DNA from: Coprinopsis marcescibilis
Lineage: Eukaryota; Basidiomycota; Agaricomycetes; Agaricales; Psathyrellaceae
Direction: 5' to 3'
Assembly: GCA_004369085.1 (NCBI GenBank)
Contig: ML210154.1
Span: 64,605 to 128,604 of the forward strand
Length of the DNA: 64,000 bases
Shown: one piece after another, positions 8,660-21,044 of the stretch
Numbering within the stretch: the stretch's first letter is position 1
Layout: every line of letters starts with the position of its first letter
Made by a program: the position numbers and the translations under genes
Notes under the pieces: generated by a model
What the model was told of the DNA's origin: nothing
What the model saw: the letters and a program-made list of their open reading frames with translations, nothing else
The model's database searches: none

Positions 8660-10999
8660 ATGGCCATCTTCAGCTCGCTCTGGCGGACAGACCTCGTCGC
8701 CCTCGCCGGGCTGGTCGTTGTCCTCGGGCGCCTCTACATGAGGTACCGCGGCAGCGGCGTCAGGACAACCAAGCTCCCCGGGCCGTCGCCCTGCCGCAAC
8801 ATCCTCTTCGGCGCCTTCGCACAGATGTCGACGTCACCAAACCAGTCGCTGCTGTTTGACGACTGGGTGAAGGAGTATGGGACGGCGTTTAGCTTGCCGA
8901 TGGGGCTTGGGTATAAGGATGTGGTGATCGCGGATGTGAAGGCTGCGATTCACTTCCTGGCGAGGGATACGTTGTCGTATCACCAGACGCCGTTTGCGAA
9001 GGTTTTGATTGAGATGCTGGTATTTACTCTCGCTTTCGGTGCTTGTTTATCTCTGAGAGATGGGTGTGTAGTTTGGTCCTGGGATCTTGTGGGCAGAGGA
9101 GGACAACCATCGTCGGTATGTGTTTACGAATGATGGTGCTTGGGGTATCAAAGTCCTGACTAGCAACTGCTCTACTTGGTTTTAGCCAACGAAAGGCCCT
9201 TACTCCTGCTTTCAGCAACGCAGCCCTTCGAGGGTACATCCCCGTTTTCTACGACTCGGTGTACAAGGTCCGGGTAGTTTCATGCCTTGGAAAGTATCGA
9301 ACGCAAATCTGACAATAAACATAAACGGCAGCTCAAGACAACATGGGAGTCAATCCTGGAATCTGGAGAAACCACAATCGAGGTGCAGAACTGGATGAAC
9401 AACATCGCGTAAGTCTCCCAGCATTCAACGTTGCACATCCAGCATTGCGTCCAACATCCAAGCTTAATATGGACTTACTACATGTTCACAGCCTCGACAA
9501 CTTAGGCATCGCAGGGTTTGGCTACAACTTCCACTGCCTCGACGGCGACAAGCCCGCGGTGGTCGACGTATTCGACGCATTCGAGTCGCCCGAGAAATCC
9601 GGGTACCTCTCCAGCGCTATATTCTTCCTGACGCCCGTCTTCCCCGCCCTCGCGCGCCTCCCGACCAAGGCGAGCAACACGTTCAGGTCGACAAAGACCT
9701 CCATGAAGCCCATTGCCGAGGGGCTGATCGAGCGGATGAAAAATGAGATGAGCTTGGTGGAGGATAAGCAGACGGAGAAATCTATTATTGGACTTTTGAG
9801 TGAGTTGGGTTTTGGGTTTGGGCGGCTATCAGGGTGTTGGATGAGAGATTGACGAGTGGTTTCTTGTAGTCAAGGCGGAGACTGCGTCGTCGGGATTGAT
9901 GTTGTCTGGGGATGAGATTCTTGCTCAGGTACGTTGGATGTTGGACGTTGGATGGTTATTCACTTTACTGACGAATGTGCTGTGAAGATGGTATGTCTCC
10001 CACGATTGCGGGCCCAGCGGCGCCTTGTTTGTACTCTATGCTAATTATAGAGCAGAACACCCTTTTCTTTGCAGGCTACGAAACTACTTCCAGTGAGTTC
10101 TCATTAGATCACTGCTACTAGTACTCTCCTGTATCTAACATTCCTATGAACAGCCACTTTAACAGTAAGCGACCCTGTCCTTTGGTCCTTAATGTCAAAT
10201 TGCAGTCCGCTGAGAATCATACTCTAGTGGGCCTTGATCGAGCTGGCAAGGAATCCAGAGAAGCAAGAGCGCCTGCGCAGCGAATTGGCCGAGTTTTCAG
10301 GAACTGACCCAACATGGGAGCAGCTAACTCTCGGTCTACCCTACCTCAACGCAGTCACTCAAGAGACCCTGCGCTGCCATCCTCCAGTTCCAGAGATTGC
10401 CCGCGTCGTACGTCCCTTCCAGTCCCACTAGCAAACCACATTACTTACCATATATCGATACTTATTCTTGTTGCTGCCGACTTGCAGGCCATGCAAGACG
10501 ATGTTATCCCACTTAGTAGTCCAGTGACCACAGCAGCAGGCGAAGTCATCACGGAGCTGATAATCGCAAAGGGCACGGTTGTGCACTGCCCCATCGGGCA
10601 GATCAACCAATCGGACGAGCTCTGGGGCGCGGACGCGAAGGAGTTCAAGCCTGAGCGATGGGTCGATCGCGAGCTCCTTCCCGGTGCGAAGGGCATCCAG
10701 GGCTATCACCATATCATGTCCTTCTCGGATGGACCTAGGCTGTGCATAGGGCGGAACTTTGCGTTGGGCAACTTCAAGGTGCGTGACTGCTTAGAAATTC
10801 AAATTCTGAGTTTGAGTTCAGTAGAAAGCTAATGGTATGATGGTAGGCTACGCTGTCTGTTCTCGTTCGCAATTTCTCGTTCGAATTGCCTGGTGGAGTT
10901 GATACTCCTATTGGGATCTACAAGGGCATACTCCCGAGGCCGAGGGTCGAGTCTGAGGAAGGGCCACGTGTTCCGTTAAAGATTAGGCGCTTGGATTAG
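8660..10999 (+). CDS. Cytochrome P450 (P450-1)
   Basis: Haem-thiolate monooxygenase of the microsomal type; substrate unknown. Twelve exons: 8660-9019, 9072-9115, 9186-9267, 9332-9408, 9492-9799, 9870-9928, 9988-9990, 10056-10092, 10154-10164, 10228-10407, 10488-10778 and 10847-10999, giving 534 aa, the usual length. An N-terminal membrane anchor (about 10-25) is followed by the proline hinge KLPGPSP. The I-helix is AGYETTSTT, the K-helix ExxR is ETLR, then FKPERW, and the haem loop is FSDGPRLCIG. Two exons are tiny: 3 nt (a single Met) and 11 nt. An inverted, damaged copy is at 29412-31656, and its lesions stress that this copy is the functional one. P450 family number not assigned. Confidence 0.92.
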
Positions 11000-11199
11000 A
11001 TTGGACTTTTTTCGGAGATTTACTTGTTTGAATAGCCTGCTAACCTAACCCCTACTCTTTGATAACCTGCCTTGAAACGTGTACGTAGTAAGGGCCGCAA
11101 ACATGAAGCAAATAACTGTTGTTGAATTTGCGAAGCGTAGCTCGAACTTATAGGTTTGTCTTCGTTTTCTCTGGCCCGAAGGAGAAGAAGTTGTTGCTC

Positions 11200-11303
11200 A
11201 TGTTGGGAAGGAGGAGGCCAAAGAAAATGTGGGAAGCCGAACTGATCTCCCCATTGCACTCGCCTTCATTCACATTCCACAGACCGGCAGGGACGACACC
11301 GTG
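11200..11303 (+). pseudogene. Detached 5' end of an F-box gene
   Basis: ATG plus nine codons reading MLGRRRPKK, a GTGGGA donor and an acceptor ATTCCACAG match exon 1 and intron 1 of the F-box gene at 13052 almost base for base. After the acceptor the frame reads PAGTTP and stops; no F-box body follows. It is a promoter/first-exon fragment left by an incomplete duplication. Confidence 0.65.
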
Positions 11304-11576
11304 ACGTGGATAGCTGGCAGCCAACTTTCCATACGACTGGGCTCGGATGCTTGTCATTTCCCCCTGGAAGGGGAGGAATCAGGATGAATATCAAGACCAT
11401 CTGTCAATGCAATCTTTGCATACTCACTTACTCCCACATGCCAGGTCGGCTGAGAGGGTTCTGCCAGTCATGGCACTGACGAAACAAGTGATGTTGGAGG
11501 TCCTTGACATCGCACTCTCACCTCCTTTTCAAGTATCGATACACTGACTCCCAAGTCACCGATATACCTTGTGACT

Positions 11577-12534
11577 ATGTTCTCAATCTCAAAGAAGCTG
11601 TCTACATCACTGGGGAGGAGCAAACGGAAGAAACCGTGAGTTGGAGAAGCCGAATTCGTCCACTGTACCCACCTCAAGTTCACGTTCCGCAGACCGAGTG
11701 TGACGACGAGCGGCATAACGCACTCCCTCTCAATGTTCTGGGCGAGATATTTATAGCACATCTACCACCGACTCTGGTAGATTTCAAGCTCGATCCTCAG
11801 ATGGCACCGACACTCCCCATGTCGCTTTGCTTTGCATACTTGAAATTTGACAAACCCGACCCGTATCGTACGCACGTTGTACCACACTGGACGGAGTTTG
11901 TCAACTCGTTACTTGCCAATACCGTCCTGAAATCCAATATGTCCAAATCAACGATGGCCTGTGGCACCCACCGCCCGTCCCCTGTGAGGAGCGCTTCATA
12001 CTCCCCGCGCTAGAGTCCATATCCTTCCGTACAATCGCGGCCCTTGCCCATCTCGGGAGCTTTCACGCACCACACCTGAAACGAGTCGAGTTCAAGGAAT
12101 GGCAGCACAGCATGCACACCACCAAACGTCAACTCGACTTGTCCAATCTCATCTCATGGCGTCAGCTAACACATCTGCTGCTCTCCTACGAAGTGACACC
12201 TACAGTATGGCTGTCGATTCTAGGGCGGTGCTCCGCTATTGGAGTATTGCTACCTGTACTTATGTGGCAGCCTACAAACCCTCCCGCCGTATTAGACAAA
12301 TGGGCGTTCTTCCGATGCATCTGCGCGCCGAATATTCGTACGCTGATTATCCCAAAGCTACAGATAGAGACGCTGTGCTTATCCGAAGCGAATTGGACTC
12401 GATGCAGGATGCTTGCGTACAACATTTTGGACTACCTTTTCCTATTGACCTACCAGGCTTGGAGGAGGTTTCTGATGTGCTCACTATTGGTAACCCTGCC
12501 ACGTTCTTTGTGCGCAGGGCCTGCCCTCTTTAAA
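11577..12534 (+). pseudogene. F-box gene pseudogene
   Basis: Collinear with the F-box gene at 13052 but broken. The segment before exon 1 (TATGTTCTCAATCTCAAAGA) aligns; the start ATG is changed to ACT. The exon 1 donor and acceptor are kept. The body retains NALPLNVLGEIFIAHLPP, then jumps by deletion from the F-box to LPMSLCFAY, shifts frame near 11940, and later pieces (SWRQLTHLLLSY, CAPNIRTLIIPK, DLPGLEEVSDVLTIG) lie in different frames. No continuous product is possible. Confidence 0.8.
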
Positions 12535-13051
12535 TCCAGTCGACAGTAATTGGTTGATTATACGTTACTTGTGCCATTCACTTAGCAAAATTCAATATAA
12601 TCAGAGTCGCTTGAAAGAACGTTCACATGTTTTGATTTATTGGGAGAATTTGCACGAACGCTTTAGATTCTGAAGACGGGCGCTAATCCTTCTGCACATG
12701 CATTGGTGACCGTTAAGTACTGGATGTGGGTATACAAAGTTGCTCCGCAATAGAATTCCAGTGAGAAGGTAGGCAGCTTCTTCCAGAGGTGTTAAGCTGT
12801 TATAGTTAAAAAGGCAGTGCAGAGATATCACATCTGTCCCTGCAATCATTTACTTATATCATTATACACAGCAGCTGAGATGTTTGTTAGTTTGATCATG
12901 CATTGCATACATAGCTTCCAAACAACTATATAGGTGCTTGAAAACGCTACCAACAGTTGTCTTCCCGTACTCGGGGAATACTCAAGCAGCCGCGCCCGCG
13001 CCGACACTAAGCTACTGTGATATGTTCTCAACACGAAAGAAATTGACAACC

Positions 13052-14701
13052 ATGCTGGCAAGGAGGAGGCCGAAGAAACAGTGAGAAGCCAAGCTAATTT
13101 TCCTGTACTCACCTTCATTAACATTCCGAAGACCGTTAGGAACAACGAGTGGCATAAACGCACTTCCCTTTGAGACCCTAGGCGAGATATTCAAGAATTG
13201 CTTACCCCAGAAGCTGGTAGGTTTCCAGCCCGATGCGCACACAGCGCCACTGCTGCTCACCCACGTTTGCTCCCGGTGGAGAGCTATTGCCCATTCCACC
13301 CCCGAGCTCTGGACCAGCCTTTCTCTGGAGACTCCATGGCACCATTGGACACCAGATGTTAAAGATAAACACGTCCGCATGTTCGTAACCAGGACTTCTG
13401 AGCAATCGGCAACCTGGTTGGATCGTGCGGATACCCTCCCCCTCTCACTTCGCTTTGCATACTCGGAGCGGGACACGCTCTATTCGCCATGTATCGCTCT
13501 GGTGCCACACTGGACGCAGTTAATCACTTCGATACTCAACAGATACTGTCCTCTAATCCGGCATATTCAAATTGAGGATTACCTCTGGAACAACTTGTCT
13601 TTCCCTCATTGGAAACAATCCTTCTTGCTCCCGGCTGTGGAGTCCTTATCGTTCCTTGCAGTCTCGTCCCTTACGTTCCGTCCCTGGATCGTTGGCTTAC
13701 CCAGTGTTCTGAAACGAGTAGAGCTCAAGGAAGCAGACCACCGCAGGTTCAGCGGCGAATACCAACCCGGGTTCTCTGAGTTCATTCCATGGCACCAGCT
13801 CACACATCTGTGCCTCGCTTACCGAGAGACACAAGCGATGTGCTTGGAGATTTTGAAGTGGTGCTCCGCGTTGGAGTTTTGCTACATGAAGGTAGATGGC
13901 GGGGTCGGACCCTACCCAGCTCTCCCGCCACATCCACACCCCAGCAACCCCAGCGAACGAATCATCTCCGTGCCCCACCTCACGCACTTTGAGGTCCAGT
14001 TCGAGGGGGCCAACAACATGCAGATCTTCCAACGGATCTGCGCCCCGAACATCCGAACACTGGTCATTAACAGACATTACGGGGCCATTGGTTATTCAAA
14101 CGAGGTTCCAGTCAATCATCTGGGGGAAGAATACGCTCCGTTCCGCATATCACCAACAATTCTGGTCCCTATGTACCCACACCTACAGCAGCTGGTCCTC
14201 CGCATCAGCTGCTCCACGTCGTACATTGTACAATGCCTCCAAGCAACCAGCGATCTCAGGGAACTCACCCTGTCCGCCGGCATCCACGATTTCGACCTCC
14301 TCTTCCGTGCCCTCCGAGTCCCGTCCGACGACTACGCTGGCATAGCAATCGTGCCAAAGCTACGCAGCTTCCAGCTGCACGTGGATGTGCCGAACCACTG
14401 GCAAGCTGTTCTGGGACACTTTACGTGGAGCTTGTTTCGCGAGATGGTCAAGGATCGGAAGCACGGTGCCAGCAGAGGGGTTGTCGCTTGGACTGTAAAT
14501 TTGGTTATATGGGAGTCACAAGTGCCGGGTAGAAATCTTTGGCTTGTGAGGAGCGAGCTGGAGATGCAGGAGGATTGTACCGGATCGCCTGGACCGGCTT
14601 TCCCTGCCGACCTACCAGGCTTGGAGGAGGTCTGTGATGTTTTGACCTTTGGTAGTCCTGCGGTGTTTGGAAATATGCTACCACCGCCCAGCTGGGTTTA
14701 G
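13052..14701 (+). CDS. F-box protein with degenerate LRR-like body
   Basis: Exons 13052-13080 and 13132-14701, 532 aa. Residues about 15-70 form the F-box (INALPFETLGEIF...HVCSRWRAIAHSTPELWTSL), the SKP1-binding element of SCF ubiquitin ligases. The remaining 450 residues follow the expanded Agaricomycete F-box family: irregular leucine-rich segments such as IPWHQLTHLCLAY, VPHLTHFEVQF and CAPNIRTLVINR. The 29-nt first exon (MLARRRPKKQ) is short, but its ATG, donor and phase are shared with the gene at 27238, which supports it. The target protein is unknown. Its inverted paralogue is at 27238-28912 and several relics lie around it. Confidence 0.85.
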
Positions 14702-16003
14702 CAGACAGACAATGTAGATGTATTGGGCATTTTAAAAGCGAATTTCAGACATACAGGGCTTGTATAACATATTTTGGCCTCCCTGTTTGTTCAAATATGA
14801 TGCTTTATGGGCGCTAAATAAATCGATGAATGCAAGGTGTTCAAGTTTTGTGGATGAACCCAATGACACCGATGGTGAATCACAGGGCAACCGAAGGTCG
14901 ATAGTACAATGCTTAAATTAGGATGAGAGTCATCTGAATCTTAGTAATGCAACAAAGTTAATTAAAGGTGCTCAGATGATGACACGACTTGACCGGGCGT
15001 CTCGCAGATTCGTCGGAGGAGCACAGTAAGCGCTTCAGCCTTTTCTTGCTGCTTTGAGTACCCCAACCGTCGCAATTGCGTGACTCTGCGGCATGTACTG
15101 ATCATGGGCAACTATGTAACGGCATATCAACAGTTTATCCTTGTCAATTCGTTGCAACGACACATGCTTTGTCTTTTGTTATTTTGGGACTTGAGGTGAA
15201 CTTTCTACGGATCGAAGCACTTCGAATGGCTTGCCGATGGTAAGCCCCGCATATGTTGGGCGGAGGTGCCAATTGAAAAGAGCTAAAATAACACGATGGT
15301 ATTTTGAGAGAGGGAGCGGAAGTACTTCCTGAGATAACGTCTTGGCAGCCGATTCGTTGAGGACGAGGCAGAAGTACTTCGATGTCCAAGATATGGGAGA
15401 CCGTCGAGCTGAGTGACGAGGCAGAAGAACTTCCCTTGCTACAACGTATATCATTTCAGATGTCATTTTGCCCCTTTGTCTACTTCGTAATTCATATGCC
15501 TCAAGTATGGAAATGAACCCTGACGATGAAATGAAAACCACCCCAGTAAAGCAGTGATCCCGTGCAACCTGGGGAAATATATTAGCAATCTGATCAATTT
15601 CAAAATGGAGAGCAATATGAAAGTTTGGTAGAAATGACTTGTCCTACATACGGTAAAGCAAGTGTTTTGAGCTCGAGGCCCAAGAACTGAATTGAAGAAG
15701 GCCGACGTGAAGGCGGGAGGGCAAGATGGGCGGGCTCGGGATGGGAACGGGTGCGCACGTGGATCGGGAATCTCGGACCTAATGCCGGATTAGTGAAAAA
15801 GTCGTACGGGCGGATCGGCAAGACAAAAAGTGCCCCAAAATCTGGCTGGTTGCGAGTTAAAGTTAATCCCCTTGGTCCTTTCTCTATTCTCTTCCTTTTC
15901 CCACTTTCTGTCATTCATTGCGCTCTGTGGCGGCTTTTATCATTTGCCAACGCGTTTTGCCAAGTAACCACTTCGATTGCTACTATCTCCGCCACAACAC
16001 ACA
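14702..16003. other. Intergenic region with a decayed 53-bp tandem repeat
   Basis: No gene is supported. Between 15319 and 15470 three copies of a GAAGTACTTC-led unit recur at about 52-53 bp spacing (15319, 15371, 15424), the third with one change. The leader of EMG1 occupies the last part. Confidence 0.5.
15319..15475. repeat. Decayed tandem repeat, three units of about 53 bp
   Basis: Units begin GAAGTACTTC (15319), GAAGTACTTC (15371) and GAAGAACTTC (15424). Units 1 and 2 end with GACGAGGCA. Similarity outside these anchors is weak. Confidence 0.5.
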
Positions 16004-17523
16004 ATGGAGACAGTCACTGTTCCTGCTCGTCGTCGACGCCATTCAAACGCATCCATCGACAGTTTTGAGCAGCTTCACCACCCTAGACCCGTCAAATTCT
16101 CGTCTGCAAAGATCGTACCACCACCAAGACCCCAATCATCGCCAGGCGAACGGCCGGCACAACGACGCCGCCAGAAGAGCCCAACACACACAGATTTGGA
16201 GGGGGACGTGACAAGATACAGCGAGGTCGCAGACGACGAACCGACAATGAAAGTTGACGACGAGCAAGGAGCCAGCGATCAAGCACCGGCTGATCACACA
16301 TTTGATAACACGACTCAGGCTCCACGACCTATCACGATCTTGAAAAATGCAAACCGGGACAAACCTCGCAAATCACTCTCTTCTTCGACCGCCACTTCCA
16401 CCCCCGCAAGCCCAAAGTCACAGGCTTATCAGGACCAGCAAGCAGAGACTAGACCGACGCGGCCCCTCCCCTCTTCCAAGTCGAGAAAAATGCAAGGTTC
16501 AACACCTAACCCGTACACCCCCGTCCAACCGGTTGCGAATCCGTCCATGTTGCCTGTCCAAGCCCATGTGCTCAAGGGAGCATCGCAGCGCAAGCTGTAT
16601 GTCATTCTGGAGCAGGCGTGCTTGGAGGCGTATAAAATTTCCGGTGGAGGGGGGAAAGGGAGGAACGGCAAGGGAGACGGAGAGGCCAAGTATACCCTGT
16701 TGAACTGCGACGACCATCAAGGTATTTTGGCAAAGACTGGTCGAGATATTGCGGATGCCAGACCCGACATCACTCATCAAGTGCGTTTTTGCTATTTTTA
16801 CGATTTTTTCGTCGCTCATATGCGTTTTTAGTGTCTGTTGACATTGCTCGATTCGCCTCTCAACAAGGCCGGCCTGTTGCAAGTCTACATCCACACCGCT
16901 CGTGGTGTTCTCATTGAGGTCAACCCGCACGTTCGAATCCCCAGAACCTTTAAGCGGTTCAGTGGGTTAATGGGTACGTCTCCATACTTTTTTTGCCATC
17001 GCTCCAAATCCTGACCCCGGGTCTAGTTCAATTGCTTCACAAGTTGTCCATTAGATGTGTGAATGGCCCCGAAAAACTTTTGAAAGTGATCAAGGTTGGC
17101 GTTCTCCTCTCCTCTTCGAATACTCGGTACTGATCCTTTACAGAACCCTGTGGTTGACCATCTCCCTCCAAACACCATCAAAATCAGTGAGTTTCCCTCT
17201 ATTATATCATTATGTTCCCTTTTGACGCGGTGTTTTCCTTTCTAGCTCTCTCAGGTGACGCTCCTACCCAGCGTCTCTCAAAATACCTCCCCACGCTGCC
17301 AAATACGCACAACATCGCGGTCTTCGTTGGTGCCATGGCAAGGGGCAAGGATGATTTCGCCGACGCGCACGTCGACACTAAAATCAGTCTGAGCGACTAC
17401 CCATTGAGTGCCAGTGTGGCTTGCGGCAAGGCAAGTTGTTTGTGATCTTCCCGTGACCTGGAGTGCTGAATCTATGCTTCCTAGTTCTGCTGTGCTCTCG
17501 AAGAGCTTTGGGATATCGTCTAA
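16004..17523 (+). CDS. EMG1: rRNA pseudouridine N1-methyltransferase Emg1/Nep1
   Basis: SPOUT-class enzyme of the small-subunit processome that methylates a pseudouridine in 18S rRNA and is needed for 40S assembly in the nucleolus. Exons 16004-16780, 16832-16973, 17027-17094, 17144-17186, 17246-17430 and 17485-17523 give 417 aa. The catalytic part begins near residue 200 ([16 protein letters not shown]) and carries [48 protein letters not shown] and [15 protein letters not shown], all Emg1 landmarks. The first 190 residues are a disordered Pro/Ser/Arg-rich extension absent from yeast Nep1. The last intron has a GC donor (AAG|GCAAGT); using it restores the conserved end [12 protein letters not shown], which the nearest GT site does not. 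Confidence 0.95.
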
Positions 17524-18773
17524 TGCCCGCTGGTATCTTCGACCCTGTCGAGCGCAAGGTCGAGGGGCGAGTCAACTACCCTAAAATCCCTTTTTGGGTT
17601 GTGCACATCTCATTCCTACTTCAGTCTTCTCTGGATGTGCCGTTGGCCTCATCTCTTCCAATTTGGTTTCGTTCTATTAACTGGTTTATCTTTCATCTGT
17701 TTGCTTCATCAAAACAGGGGAGCACACTGTAATTCGTGGTCCAAATACTCTGCACCCGCATTCTTTCCTGGCTTATTGCCTTTTTCATGACTTTTTGTTT
17801 CAATCATTTGCAATCCAGCCATCTGCACTTCAACTCGCAGAACCTAAAAGTGTATTTGTATCAAGGCTCTCACTATCACGGACCCCGTTCACAATCATCG
17901 TTGCTGATACCCCCTACACCGCATCCTTTTTTCTCCTCGCGTCTACCCCGCTTTCCACCCTTGACTTTCATGTTCCGCTCATCACATGCTATCGACCCCA
18001 TGACGCTTACTTTCTCGGCGACGCTCCTTTTGATCCCGTAATGACACGCATTCCTTCCAACGATTTACAGACTTTGTTGTATACATTATCAACCTTTATC
18101 GTGTATTATCATGGTCTCATTTCGCCCCCTAGTATAGTTCACCCTACCCTACCTACTCCACCCTCTTGCCTTGCCCCCGTTTGCGTTTCACTGGCGACTC
18201 AACTCGCCTGAATCTAGCCGGCTGGTCTTGGTTCCTTATTTCCCCCTAAAACATATAACGAGTCGTGGATGTACGAACTGTATACATCCGCGTATATATA
18301 CAATACGAATCGAATTGAATTCGCACTTCTGGATGATAGATATCCATACCCCCCAGGCCCCCGAGATCATCTCAACTGTGGACGCAGCCCCTATCGGCGT
18401 GATAATCTTCGGCGCGGGCGCGATGATTCGGAATCACATCAGTTTCGCCTGTGGCAATGCAGACCCAAGCCCATTTCCACCTGTTCCTTGTGCAAGTTTC
18501 AGCCCGTTAACCAAATCGCAGTAACTTGCCCTTGCCACGTATCCAACGACGGTCTGTCCGCTTTTTGTGCATTGGTTCATCCTTTTTGACGATCGGAGCA
18601 GCATTGACCAGTCTAGAGATCGACCTTAATCATCGATCGTACGTTTCTCTCCCCCACCCCTGCTTCACCGCTCGCAATCGATTAACGTTTTCACTTTTAT
18701 TTTCATTTCCGCCTGCCTTGTGCTGCACAACGCCTATATTCCACGCGAACGCTGCGTTTCAACCGTCGACGAC
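17524..18773. other. Intergenic region and long SEC14 leader
   Basis: About 1.25 kb, pyrimidine-rich. TATATATA-type sequences occur at 18293-18301, about 480 bp before the SEC14 ATG, so a long leader or a 5' UTR intron is possible. No coding gene is supported. Confidence 0.45.
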
Positions 18774-20113
18774 ATGTTTTTCTTCAAGAAGAAGACCCAG
18801 GAGAGTACCGACGACAGCGAACAGCAGCAGCTCCAACAGCGAGACCAGCAGGAGGTGACGCAGCAGCACCACCATCGCAAGGCCAGCACTTCGAATTCAA
18901 CTCGCTCGTCATCGAAGCGGTCTATCAAATCCAAACAATCGAACAGCAGCATCATGGCTTCTTCCGCTATACCCCAACAGGCGAGCGCCTCGCCCTTGCC
19001 TGAATGGATCACCGACAAGAACTATGTGCCGCCCCCTGGGTACTTGGGAAACCTCACGGTCACCCAGCTGCATTGCTTGGACAAGCTTAAGCGGGAGCTG
19101 AAGGAGGAAGGCAAGTTTGTCGAAGAGAGGATGGACGATGCGATGCTGTTGAGGTGCGTGCGGGGTGCTATCTTGTCGTTGTCTCTCTCTGCATCCTGCG
19201 TTGTCTCGTGTGTGGGCCCACGAGCCTGGTACCACTTTTTCCCCCCTGATTGATGATGCATGTGAGTGTGTGCTGACTAGGAGTGTTGTATAGGTTTTGC
19301 AGGGCTAGAAAGTTCGCCTATGACGCTGTCAAGGAGATGCTGCTCAGTGCCGAGCAGTGGAGGGTGGACTTTGGCGTCGAGGATATCCGAAAGTGGGTCT
19401 GACCTCTTCCACTTTATCGCGACTGGCTCGCTAAACACGGTGTCTAGGAACTTTGACTTCAAAGAGAAGAAAGAGGTTGATAAATACTATCCCCAGTACT
19501 ACCACAACGTTGACAAGGTAACGTTCCCCGTCCCCTACTTACTCATGTGGTCCCCAGGCTAACAGCCTTGCCCCCCGACTAGGACGGACGCCCGGTCTAC
19601 ATCGAGCAGCTCGGCAAACTCGACATCCCAGCACTCTACCAGCTCACCACCCAGGAACGCCAGCTCCAGCGGCTCGTGTACGAATACGAAAAATCCCTCT
19701 CGACCCGCGTCAAGGTCTGCTCTGAGCGCGCGGGCCACCCTGTCGAGAACTTTTGCACCATCCTCGACCTTTACAACGTCTCCCTCGCCAACTTTTACCG
19801 CGTCAAGGACTTTGTGTTCCAGGCGTCCGGGATTGGGCAGAACCGGTACCCAGAGACGATGGGCAAGTTTTACATCATCAACGCGCCCTGGGCGTTCACG
19901 GCGGTGTGGGCGGTGATCAAGGGCTGGTTGGACCCGGTGACGGTGGCGAAGATCCAGATTCTGGGGTCGGGGTATAAGGATGAGCTGTTGAAGCAGATTC
20001 CGGCGGAGAGTTTGCCGAAGGAGTTTGGAGGCAAGTGCGAGTGCCCGGGAGGGTGTTCGATGTCGGATACGGGTCCGTGGAATGAGGCCAAGCCCGTTGA
20101 GAGCTCTGCTTAA
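18774..20113 (+). CDS. SEC14: Sec14-like phosphatidylinositol/phosphatidylcholine transfer protein
   Basis: CRAL-TRIO lipid-exchange protein that loads phosphatidylinositol and phosphatidylcholine at Golgi membranes and supports vesicle budding. Exons 18774-19153, 19294-19392, 19448-19517 and 19583-20113 give 359 aa. The first 60 residues are Gln/His/Ser-rich (MFFFKKKTQESTDD...). CRAL-TRIO-N follows (LKRELKEEGKFVEERMDDAM, LLRFCRARKF). The lipid-binding domain has YYPQYYHNVDKDGRPVYIEQ, RYPETMGKFYIINAPWAF, WLDPVTVAKI and ELLKQIPAESLPKEFGGKCE, very close to yeast Sec14. The C-terminal KCECPGGCSMSDTGPWNEA holds three clustered Cys. A 5'-truncated paralogue lies at 25432. Confidence 0.95.
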
Positions 20114-21044
20114 ACCTTGCTACGCGCCGTGTACAATTCACGTTCGGGGACCGCGATCCATTGGGATTACGATTTTTCGCTTCGCACTGTTTTGGCATGA
20201 TAGAGGTGTGGTTTACCTGCATGATGTTTGCTGATTTTCTTTCGTGAACGGCTTGGCGTTTGTTTTTTTGTGTATTGTTTCCTCTTGTTCTGACTTGTGG
20301 TTCGTTTATACACTGCATCGTGTGTGCTTGTGTCCTTTGCATGCATATTATAATAATCACTCGTTTCATACCCTCCTTTCAGATTCGGGGAGCGCGCCCC
20401 AGACATATGGCCTGCAGCAACCTTGGCCCGGTCATCAGCCTTCAATTGCTCAATCTCTACGTCCCAGCAGGATTACAGGCCGACTTGGTCTTCCCCGATG
20501 ACATAGCACCATATAAATGATCTCCACTGTTATCTCTGACTGGGTGGTCACGAAAGTAATTGCGAAGGCCGGAGCGATTGTGTTGCCACTCCGAGAGCGT
20601 GAAGGACGATCTTTGCATAGTAGACCATGTAAAGGATGTTCTCAAACTTCTAGTAAGCTGTTATATATGTATTCTACACAACCTGTGGGTTCTTTTCTAT
20701 CTACAAACTTTGAAGAACTTGCAAATAACCTGCTTGTAACATTTCGCCGAGCGCTCGGTATACTCGGGATTGGGCATGGCGAGCTCGGCGTTATCATGGG
20801 AAAGTTATCTGATGGATAACGGTTAGTAACAGTCAATAACCAATAACCAATAACCAAGAACCCATCAGTAACCATAACTCTAACCAAAAGTTAGGTTATG
20901 CACAACACTGGCCCGCAGCATGGGCACTCCCGCAAGAACTGGTCGGTCGACTTTTGCCACCACCCCAATGTTCTCGAGGGCCAACACAAAGGACGTCCAG
21001 AAACTACCGTTCTCTGAATTTGATGCCGGGTTTCAAATGTGGTG
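20114..21044. other. 3' flank of SEC14 and intergenic DNA
   Basis: The first 120 bp are the SEC14 3' UTR, which recurs behind the second copy (from 26520 and 26735). The rest is non-coding, with a short heptamer repeat at 20826-20885. Confidence 0.5.
20826..20885. repeat. Short heptamer repeat (CAATAAC-like)
   Basis: Imperfect units of CAATAAC run through AATAACCAATAACCAATAAC and degenerate outward to CAGTAACCATAACTCTAACC. Probably replication slippage. Confidence 0.6.

Noticed and set aside
9522..9713. - strand frame inside P450-1
   Set aside because: Antisense shadow of a well-supported exon.
15600..15914. - strand frame of 104 codons upstream of EMG1
   Set aside because: Low-complexity Pro/Arg content, no ATG context, overlaps the likely EMG1 promoter.
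18171..18589. Overlapping + strand frames before SEC14
   Set aside because: Pyrimidine-rich promoter/leader DNA; frames lack domains.
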